From Bacillota bacterium (GTDB lineage Bacteria > Bacillota > Clostridia > Lachnospirales > Lachnospiraceae), in NCBI GenBank assembly GCA_023437715.1, contig JAEZFK010000029.1, positions 1 through 45,622 on the forward strand: a stretch of 45,622 bases of DNA, in the 5' to 3' direction. Below, in pieces: positions 39,666 through 45,622 of this stretch (its first letter is position 1; each line of letters begins with the position of its first letter). A model generated the notes under the pieces. That model was given only the letters and a program-made list of their open reading frames with translations, did no database searches and was not told the DNA's origin. The position numbers were made by a program, and so were the translations under genes.

Positions 39666-41045
39666 ATGAAAAAAAGAACTTTAGCTTTGTTTCTGACAGC
39701 GGCTCTGGCAGCAGGTTCTATGGCCGGCTGCTCGGGAAGCGGAGGAAATGACGAGAAAGCAAATGCGACCACAGCTGCGGAAACCACAAAGAGCGGGGAG
39801 GCGGCAATGGCTTCCGAGGCTCCCAAGGCCGGCGGAGATGAGCCGATCACTCTGCGGTTTGCCTGGTGGGGCGGCGACGAGAGAAATCAGGCCACGCTTG
39901 ATGTGATCGACCAGTTTGAAAAGCTTCATCCCAATGTGACCATTGAGGCGGAGTACGGCGGAAATGACGGCTATCACGATAAGCTGGCAACCCAGCTGGC
40001 TTCCGGTACGGCAGCCGATATTGTACAGGTTGACCCGGAGATTTTCCCGACCTATGTGGCTGCAGGCGATTATTTCATCGACTTTAACCAATATGGAATG
40101 GATATGTCCAACTTTGAAGAATCCTATGTTTCCCTTCCCATCAACGGACGGTATGACGGCAAGCAGTTAGGGCTTCCCAGCGGAATTTCAGGATCGGGCA
40201 TTCTGGTGAATAAGGACCTGGCAGATGCTATTGGCCTGGACTTTACCAAGCAGTACACCTGGGATGATCTTCTGGAGATGGGCAAAAAAGTCCGGGAATA
40301 CGACAGCAGCATGTACCTTTTATGCGCCAATAAGGAATATATCACCAACCTGGTGGTGTTCAATTACGCAAAGCAGCTCATCGGCAAGACCCTATTTGAC
40401 CCGGATACAAAGACCTTGAACATAACCCAGGACCAGTTAAAGCAGGTATTTGATTACGTTCAGAAGCTCTATGATGAGGGCGTGGTGGCTCCGGCTTCCT
40501 ATCAGGCCTCCTACAGCGGAGACAATTTACAGTCCGACGCCAACTGGATTGCAGGAAAATATGTGGCATCCCTTACCTATGTTTCCACCATCGACGTTAT
40601 GATTGCGGCAAATCCAAAAGCAAATTATTATATGAGCCAGCTTCCGTCCCTGGAGGGAAGTACGGAAACCGGCTGGGCTTCCAATACTCCCCAGGTGTTT
40701 GCTGTGACTTCAACCTGCAAGAATCCGGAAATGGCCGTGGAGTTTATGAATTTCTTCTTTAATGACGACAAGGCCGTTGAGACCTTAGGCTGTACAAGAT
40801 CAGTTCCGCCTACGGAGAAAGCGAGAAAGATCTGTGCGGACAAGGGACTTTTGAGCCAGACTACCATGGAAGGGGCCAACATTGCGGCAGCCATGGGAGG
40901 AACGCCTAATGACAAGATTTCTTCTTCCCAGGAGTCAAAGGCCATTCTGTTTGACTCTGTAGAAGGCATTGGCTACGGTGCAAACAATACGACAGAGGTG
41001 GCGGAGTACGCCGTGGACTTACTTTCGGGATTGTCGAACCAGTAA
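39666..41045 (+). CDS. Sugar-binding lipoprotein (family 1), second CUT1-type system
   Basis: The substrate-binding lipoprotein of a CUT1 importer, 459 residues. Signal peptide MKKRTLALFLTAALAAGSMA, with lipobox SMAGC and Cys22, then a polar linker rich in Thr, Glu and Ala. The mature domain starts ITLRFAWWGGDERNQATLDV and has EAEYGGNDGYHDKLATQLAS, typical of the UgpB/MalE-like cluster. ATG 39666 is preceded by GAGGGGG; the frame extends 11 codons further without a ribosome binding site. It follows a YesM/YesN pair and precedes two permeases. Substrate unknown; no glycosidase is linked. Confidence 0.92.
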   Translation: MKKRTLALFLTAALAAGSMAGCSGSGGNDEKANATTAAETTKSGEAAMASEAPKAGGDEPITLRFAWWGGDERNQATLDVIDQFEKLHPNVTIEAEYGGNDGYHDKLATQLASGTAADIVQVDPEIFPTYVAAGDYFIDFNQYGMDMSNFEESYVSLPINGRYDGKQLGLPSGISGSGILVNKDLADAIGLDFTKQYTWDDLLEMGKKVREYDSSMYLLCANKEYITNLVVFNYAKQLIGKTLFDPDTKTLNITQDQLKQVFDYVQKLYDEGVVAPASYQASYSGDNLQSDANWIAGKYVASLTYVSTIDVMIAANPKANYYMSQLPSLEGSTETGWASNTPQVFAVTSTCKNPEMAVEFMNFFFNDDKAVETLGCTRSVPPTEKARKICADKGLLSQTTMEGANIAAAMGGTPNDKISSSQESKAILFDSVEGIGYGANNTTEVAEYAVDLLSGLSNQ

Positions 41046-41052
41046 CAGGAGC

Positions 41053-41077
41053 AGGGGCGCCCAGGGCGCCCCTTTTT
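41053..41077 (+). terminator. Attenuating terminator between binding-protein and permease genes
   Basis: AGGGGCGCC and GGCGCCCCT flank CAG, followed by TTTTT. Because the permeases lie just downstream without a clear promoter of their own, this probably lowers their expression relative to the binding protein. Confidence 0.85.
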
Positions 41078-41129
41078 GAAACCATACCTTTACGCCCAAA
41101 AAGCGTGGGCAGAAAAGAGGATATATATC

Positions 41130-42041
41130 ATGAACAAAAAAAGTATGGGAGTAATTGAGTATAAAAAAAGAGATCTTCAGGCTTTTTTCTATATCATGCC
41201 GTGGATACTGGGCTTTCTGATCCTGCAGTTTTATCCTTTTATTACTTCCCTGTATTATTCCTTTACCGGCTACACCATAGGGGCAAAGGCCAACTGGGTG
41301 GGAGCCGCCAACTATGTGAAGCTTTTCACAAAAGACAATGAATTCTGGAATTCCTTAAAAGTCACCCTTTTATACACCCTTTACACGGTTCCGGGAAAGC
41401 TGATTATGGCTCTTGCGGTGGCGGTATTTTTAAACCGGGAAATCAAGGGCATTAACCTTATCCGGACCCTGTATTACATCCCGTCCTTATTCGGGGGAAG
41501 CGTTGCCATTGCCATTCTCTGGAAGCTGATGTTTCTGGATAACGGAGTGATCAATGCCATTCTGACCCTTTTCCATCTGCCTAACGTACAGTTCCTGGGG
41601 GATACCAAATATGCTTTAAGAACTATATGCGCCCTGGAAATCTGGCAGTTCGGCTCTTCCATGGTCATGTTCCTGGCAGCCCTCAAGCAGGTGCCGAGAT
41701 CTCTTTATGAGGCGGCGGAAATCGACGGGGCGGGAAGCGTGACACGGTTCTTCCGGATTACGGTGCCTCAGATCACGCCCATTATATTTTTTAACATGAT
41801 CATGCAGATGATCCAGGCTCTTCAGAATTTCACCTCCGCCTTTGTCATTACCGACGGCGGGCCCTTAAAGTCCACCTATGTGCTGGGGATGAAGCTTTAT
41901 AAGGAAGGCTTTTCCTATTTCAAAATGGGCTATGCCAGCGCCATCTCCTGGGTGGTGTTTACCATCATCATGATCATCACACTGATTTTATTCAGCACGT
42001 CATCGGCCTGGGTCTTTTACGGAGATGAGGGCGAGTTTTAG
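41130..42041 (+). CDS. Sugar ABC transporter permease (UgpA/MalF-like)
   Basis: CUT1 permease of 303 residues with six membrane segments, starting with DLQAFFYIMPWILGFLILQF. The EAA loop reads SLYEAAEIDGAGSVTRFFRI. ATG 41130 is preceded by AAAAGAGGA; earlier in-frame codons fall in the terminator. C-terminal ITDGGPLKSTYVLGMKLYKE is also family-typical. Twelve bases separate it from its partner. Confidence 0.92.
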   Translation: MNKKSMGVIEYKKRDLQAFFYIMPWILGFLILQFYPFITSLYYSFTGYTIGAKANWVGAANYVKLFTKDNEFWNSLKVTLLYTLYTVPGKLIMALAVAVFLNREIKGINLIRTLYYIPSLFGGSVAIAILWKLMFLDNGVINAILTLFHLPNVQFLGDTKYALRTICALEIWQFGSSMVMFLAALKQVPRSLYEAAEIDGAGSVTRFFRITVPQITPIIFFNMIMQMIQALQNFTSAFVITDGGPLKSTYVLGMKLYKEGFSYFKMGYASAISWVVFTIIMIITLILFSTSSAWVFYGDEGEF

Positions 42042-42053
42042 GAGGAAAATAAG

Positions 42054-42902
42054 ATGTTAAAGAAACGAAGCAAGAAAACAAAGCGGGTGATTGATTACCT
42101 GATAATCTTTGTCATAGGCGTCATTTTGCTGTACCCGATTATCTGGATGTTTTTTTCTACTTTTAAGTCCAATGATGAGATTTTCAGCTCCGTAAAGCTT
42201 CTTCCCAAAAGCTTTGGCTTCGGCTATTATGCGGAAGGCTGGAAAGGAACGGGAAAGGTCAGCTACACCTCATTTTTCATCAATACCTTTGTCCTGGTTC
42301 TGCCTACCACCATACTGACCGTTGCCTCCAGCGCCCTGGTGGCCTACGGCTTTGCCAGATTCCGGTTTCCGGGAAAGAAGATACTGTTTGCCATCCTCAT
42401 CGCAACCCTGATGCTTCCAAATTCCGTCATCATCATCCCAAGGTATTCCCTTTACAATACCTTTCACTGGGTCAATACTTACCTGCCCTTTTATGTTCCG
42501 GCGGTCCTGGCCTGCTATCCGTTTTTCATCTACATGCTCATCCAGTTTTTAAGAGGGCTTCCCAGGGAGCTGGACGAATCCGCTTACATTGACGGCTGCG
42601 GCACCTTCCGGACCTTTATCCAGGTTCTGCTTCCCCTGATGAAGCCGGCTCTTTTCTCCGCTGGGCTGTTCCAGTTTTTGTGGACCTATAACGATTATTT
42701 TAACTCCTTAATTTTCATAAACTCAGTTAAAAAGTTCCCCATTTCCCTGGCTCTCAGGATGTCTTTGGATGCGGAATCCGTGGTCCAGTGGGGAAAGGTA
42801 ATGGCTATGGCCTCTGTGGCGGTACTGCCCGTAATCCTGCTGTTTTTTGCGGCACAGAAGTATTTTGTAGAGGGCATTGCCACCAGCGGAATTAAGGGAT
42901 AA
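42054..42902 (+). CDS. Sugar ABC transporter permease (UgpE/MalG-like)
   Basis: The partner CUT1 permease, 282 residues, six membrane segments. LYPIIWMFFSTFKSNDEIFS at the first segment, ELDESAYIDGCGTFRTFIQV as EAA loop, and the ending FVEGIATSGIKG are hallmarks of MalG-type permeases. GGAGG lies 8 bases before the ATG. As in the GH32 locus, no ATPase gene is present, so an MsmX-type shared ATPase elsewhere is likely. Confidence 0.92.
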   Translation: MLKKRSKKTKRVIDYLIIFVIGVILLYPIIWMFFSTFKSNDEIFSSVKLLPKSFGFGYYAEGWKGTGKVSYTSFFINTFVLVLPTTILTVASSALVAYGFARFRFPGKKILFAILIATLMLPNSVIIIPRYSLYNTFHWVNTYLPFYVPAVLACYPFFIYMLIQFLRGLPRELDESAYIDGCGTFRTFIQVLLPLMKPALFSAGLFQFLWTYNDYFNSLIFINSVKKFPISLALRMSLDAESVVQWGKVMAMASVAVLPVILLFFAAQKYFVEGIATSGIKG

Positions 42903-42926
42903 GGAAAGATATGAAGCTGTAAAAAG

Positions 42927-42962
42927 AAGGCATGGCGGCCCTGATTCTGCCCTGCCTTTTTT
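42927..42962 (+). terminator. Terminator of the second CUT1-type operon
   Basis: AAGGCA (42927-42932) pairs with TGCCTT, with inner GGC/GCC pairing, ending in six T residues. Confidence 0.75.
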
Positions 42963-43002
42963 GCTGTCTTTAGAAAAACAACCGGAAAAGCAGCTTTTTG
43001 AG

Positions 43003-43031
43003 TTGACAGAGGTCTTTCTACCATATAAAGT
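43003..43031 (+). promoter_or_regulatory. Promoter of the MATE gene
   Basis: A perfect TTGACA at 43003-43008 is followed at 17 bases by TAAAGT (43026-43031); a TATAAA at 15 bases is the alternative -10 box. Confidence 0.6.
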
Positions 43032-43081
43032 TAATATACGGAAAAAAATGAAACAGAAAGTGAGCTTTTACTGGAAGACGT

Positions 43082-44470
43082 ATGAAAAAATTTATTGGAA
43101 ACAAAGCATTTTATAAAATGGTACTGGCGATCGCTGTTCCTATTATGGTTCAGAACGGAATAACGAATTTTGTCAGCCTGTTAAATAACATTATGGTGGG
43201 AATGGTAGGAACGGAGCAGATGACCGGAGTTGCCATTGTAAACCAGCTGATGTTCGTCTTTAACATCAGCATATTCGGAATCATATCCGGGGCGGGAATC
43301 TTCGGGGCCCAGTTTTTCGGCAGCGGGAAACATGAGGGAGTCAGGCACACTTTCCGGTTTAAGATTATATGCTGCGGCATTCTGACCCTGGGGGCCATGG
43401 CCGTATTTTTCTTCTATGGGAATCAGCTCATATCCATTTATCTGGGGGGAGAAGGAAATAAGGCGGAGGCTGCTGCGGTTCTCAGCTATGGGCGGCGGTA
43501 TATGATGGTCATGCTGATCGGAATGCTGCCCTTTGGTCTGGAGCAGGTATACACCAGTACCTTAAGGGAATGCGGGGAGACTGTGGTTCCCATGAAAGCC
43601 GGGATTGTGGCGGTTCTGGTAAACCTAACCCTCAATTTCATTCTCATCTTCGGCCGGTTCGGCGCTCCGGAGCTGGGAGTGGCGGGGGCGGGAACTGCCA
43701 CCGCCGTTGCCAGATTTGTGGAGGCAGGAATCGTTGTGAGCTGGACCCACAGGCATAAGAAAAAGAATCCATTCATCGTGGGCGCTTATAAAAGCTTTTA
43801 TATACCGGGTAATCTTGTGGGCAAGATCCTTACCAAGGGAACCCCTCTCATGGTCAATGAGGCCCTTTGGGCGGCAGGCGTGGCAACCCTGATGCAGTGC
43901 TATTCTGTCAGGGGACTTGTGGCTGTGGCCGGTCTTAATATATCCTCCACCATCGGAAATGTATTTAACGTGGTTTATCTGGCTATGGGAAGCGCAGTTT
44001 CCATCATTGTGGGCCAGCTTTTGGGCGCGGGGAAGATGGAAGAGGCAAGGGATACGGATACGAAGCTGATCGCATTTTCCGTCACCTCCGGCGTGATGGT
44101 GGGAATCGTGCTGACTATTTTAGCCCCGTTATTTCCTATGATTTACAATACCACCGATGAGGTAAAGGGCCTGGCGGTACAGTTCATCCATGTGCTGGCC
44201 CTGTACATGCCCTTAAACGCCTTTATGAACGTGTCTTATTTCACTCTTCGTTCCGGCGGAAAGACCGTTGTCACCTTTCTTTTTGACAGCGTATTCATGT
44301 GGGTGGCCAGTATACCGGTGGCTTACGTCTTAAGCCGCTTTACAGGGCTTCCCATCGTGCCCTTATACCTCATCTGCCAGATGGTGGATATTATAAAATG
44401 CATCATCGGTTTTGTGCTTGTAAAAAAGGGAGTATGGATACAGAATATTGTTCTTGGACAGGAAGAATAA
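43082..44470 (+). CDS. MATE-family efflux transporter
   Basis: A 462-residue integral membrane protein with about 12 hydrophobic segments in two halves. The first half opens MVLAIAVPIMVQNGITNFVS and has LNNIMVGMVGTEQMTGVAIV; the second half has TKGTPLMVNEALWAAGVATL. These are standard for the DinF/NorM-like MATE fold. Such proteins export cationic drugs, dyes or metabolites using Na+ or H+ gradients. It is monocistronic, has its own promoter and converges with an AraC-type gene. GGAAG precedes the ATG. Substrate cannot be told from sequence. Confidence 0.92.
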   Translation: MKKFIGNKAFYKMVLAIAVPIMVQNGITNFVSLLNNIMVGMVGTEQMTGVAIVNQLMFVFNISIFGIISGAGIFGAQFFGSGKHEGVRHTFRFKIICCGILTLGAMAVFFFYGNQLISIYLGGEGNKAEAAAVLSYGRRYMMVMLIGMLPFGLEQVYTSTLRECGETVVPMKAGIVAVLVNLTLNFILIFGRFGAPELGVAGAGTATAVARFVEAGIVVSWTHRHKKKNPFIVGAYKSFYIPGNLVGKILTKGTPLMVNEALWAAGVATLMQCYSVRGLVAVAGLNISSTIGNVFNVVYLAMGSAVSIIVGQLLGAGKMEEARDTDTKLIAFSVTSGVMVGIVLTILAPLFPMIYNTTDEVKGLAVQFIHVLALYMPLNAFMNVSYFTLRSGGKTVVTFLFDSVFMWVASIPVAYVLSRFTGLPIVPLYLICQMVDIIKCIIGFVLVKKGVWIQNIVLGQEE

Positions 44471-44474
44471 ATAC

Positions 44475-44496
44475 CTCCTTTTAAAGGAGAAGTTTT
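44475..44496. terminator. Small hairpin between converging MATE and araC-type genes
   Basis: CTCCTT (44475-44480) and AAGGAG (44484-44489) form a short stem, with TTTT following at 44493. The hairpin overlaps the end of the araC-type gene, and its strength is doubtful. Confidence 0.35.
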
Positions 44497-45350
44497 GATG
44501 CGGCAGCCTCCTTATTATGCGCCGGAATATTTTTTGCATACTTTCCGGGAGAAATTCCGTTGATGCGGCTGAATACCTTTACAAAATGGGCGTAATCCTT
44601 GAAGCCGCACTCATAGCAGGTGCTGGTAACAGAGGTACCCTTTAACAAAAGATGGCGGGCATACTGGATGCGCCTGAAAATGATGTAATTCCACAGGGAA
44701 ATCCCCGTATATTCCTTGAAGAGATGGCTTAACCGGGAACGGCTGACGCTGAGGGAATCGGCAATGGTCTGGATGGAAATATCCCTGGTCAGGTTTTCGT
44801 CCACAAAGCTCATGGTATCCCGGACCACCTTCGGGGAAATATCTCCGATGAACATGCCGTTAGACGGGGGCGCCGTATTGGCCAGAAGCAGGATGAGGAG
44901 CAGGCAGGCCCTTACCTTGATATCATATCCAAAGCTCTTCTCCCTTAAGGCGGTTATGATGGAGTCGGTATAAAACTCAAACTCCTCCGCCTGCTCCTTG
45001 TTCAGATGGCGGAAGCGCTCCCACCTGGGATCATGGAAGCGGCGGAAAAGGTCGGTGTGAGAGGTGGAAAGGCTGGCGGCAAAGCTTTCTTCCATGTGGA
45101 TGGGAAGCCTTTCATAGGGCGTGTCATCCTTGATAAACAGCCCGTGAATATCATTGGGGCAGACGAAAGTGAGGCTTCCCGGGGTTAAATGGTAGGTGGC
45201 ATTGTTGATAAAATAGTCCACGTTTCCGCTTTTAAAGAGCATGATTTCATAAGCGTTGTTATGAAGATGCAGGGTGCGTTCCGCTTTCCTGCAGGTTCTT
45301 AGGTGGGACACAGCCAGCTGTTCCACGGGCTGTATTGAGATTTCATTCAT
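44481..45350 (-). CDS. AraC-family regulator with cupin-like sensor domain
   Basis: A 289-residue one-component regulator. The N-terminal half (about 1-95) has the cupin pattern HLHNNAYEIMLFKSGNVDYF and YHLTPGSLTFVCPNDIHGLF, suggesting small-ligand binding. The C-terminal AraC double HTH (about 180-275) includes IQTIADSLSVSRSRLSHLFK and CGFKDYAHFVKVFSRINGIS. AAAGGAGG seven bases upstream gives a secure start. The gene converges with the MATE exporter with 10 bp between the stops, so it need not regulate it. Its target is not evident in this window. Confidence 0.92.
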   Translation of the reverse strand: MNEISIQPVEQLAVSHLRTCRKAERTLHLHNNAYEIMLFKSGNVDYFINNATYHLTPGSLTFVCPNDIHGLFIKDDTPYERLPIHMEESFAASLSTSHTDLFRRFHDPRWERFRHLNKEQAEEFEFYTDSIITALREKSFGYDIKVRACLLLILLLANTAPPSNGMFIGDISPKVVRDTMSFVDENLTRDISIQTIADSLSVSRSRLSHLFKEYTGISLWNYIIFRRIQYARHLLLKGTSVTSTCYECGFKDYAHFVKVFSRINGISPGKYAKNIPAHNKEAAASKLLL

Positions 45351-45502
45351 GGGACTGCCTCCTTTTGTAAGGATAGATCATTGATTCCATTCAGCACAAT
45401 ATGACATAAATATAGCATAAAAACAAAGAAATAGAAAGCCAGTCTGTGATATTATGTAAGAAAGGAAAAGAGAAAGAAAGGAAGGTGAAAGAAAAAGATG
45501 AA

Positions 45503-45610
45503 TTGTAAACCGAGAGGTCACATTTGTAATATGAGAAACTAGATATTGTAATCGATATTCCCATTTGTAAACTGACTGTCTCTTTTTGTAGACGACAATC
45601 CAGTTTGTAA
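45503..45610. repeat. Six helically phased TTGTAA hexamers
   Basis: TTGTAA at 45503, 45524, 45546, 45565 and 45605 and TTGTAG at 45586 are spaced 21, 22, 19, 21 and 19 bp. The DNA between them is mostly unalike. The array runs to the window edge and may continue. Multiple protein-binding sites on one face of the helix, or the multi-site end of a mobile element, are both possible. Confidence 0.6.
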
Positions 45611-45622
45611 AACAAGCAACTA

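Noticed and set aside
45503..45610. CRISPR array
   Set aside because: Only six bases recur; CRISPR repeats are over 20 bases and nearly identical, and no cas gene is present.
45391..45615. Minus-strand 74-codon frame at the right edge
   Set aside because: Covers the phased repeat and A/T-rich tracts, with low-complexity Ser/Phe-rich translation and no ribosome binding site.

Overview
The window looks like chromosomal DNA of a Gram-positive anaerobe of the Clostridia, most probably a gut Lachnospiraceae-type organism (Hungatella, Enterocloster or Lacrimispora-like). The signs are strong AGGAGG-type ribosome binding sites, consensus sigma-A promoters, YesM/YesN two-component systems next to sugar ABC transporters, PRD regulators and lipoproteins with CGG-type lipoboxes. 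The genus is inferred. No rRNA, tRNA, CRISPR array or complete insertion sequence is visible.

Layout. 1-0.8 kb: a decayed metallo-beta-lactamase-fold gene and a small hypothetical gene. 1.0-6.9 kb: a lichenan/cellobiose-type PTS locus with a LicR-like activator, separate EIIA, EIIB and EIIC proteins and a GH4 6-phospho-beta-glucosidase. 7.1-12.2 kb: a sulfur module on the minus strand (PatB-type C-S lyase, TcyP-type cystine symporter, CoA-disulfide reductase with rhodanese domain), divergent from a MarR regulator, with a consensus promoter overlapped by a perfect palindrome. 12.4-20.8 kb: a fructan/sucrose-type locus with a LacI repressor, two ABC permeases, a binding lipoprotein and two tandem intracellular GH32 enzymes. 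20.8-21.6 kb: a triple-LysM protein. 21.7-26.4 kb: a beta-glucoside locus with a BglG/LicT antiterminator, a fused EIIBCA and a GH1 6-phospho-beta-glucosidase, controlled by two antiterminator-target/terminator switches in series. 26.4-34.5 kb: a YesN/YesM system followed by a YtfQRT-YjfF-like furanose-sugar ABC transporter. 34.5-36.9 kb: an AT-rich island of broken and secreted hypothetical genes. 37.0-43.0 kb: a second YesN/YesM pair with a CUT1-type sugar ABC transporter. 43.1-45.4 kb: a MATE exporter converging with an AraC regulator. The right edge carries six TTGTAA hexamers spaced about 20 bp apart.

How it works together. Apart from the sulfur module and the island, the window is a chain of self-contained carbohydrate-uptake cassettes. 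Each pairs its own regulator (LicR, LacI, antiterminator or two-component system) with one transporter, and three of the five also carry cytoplasmic hydrolases. The two CUT1-type ABC systems lack an ATPase gene and presumably borrow a shared one. A hairpin after the binding-protein gene recurs in the three ABC operons. The least explained parts are the sulfur module with its operator, the secreted-protein island, the unusual second RNA antiterminator target and the phased hexamer array.
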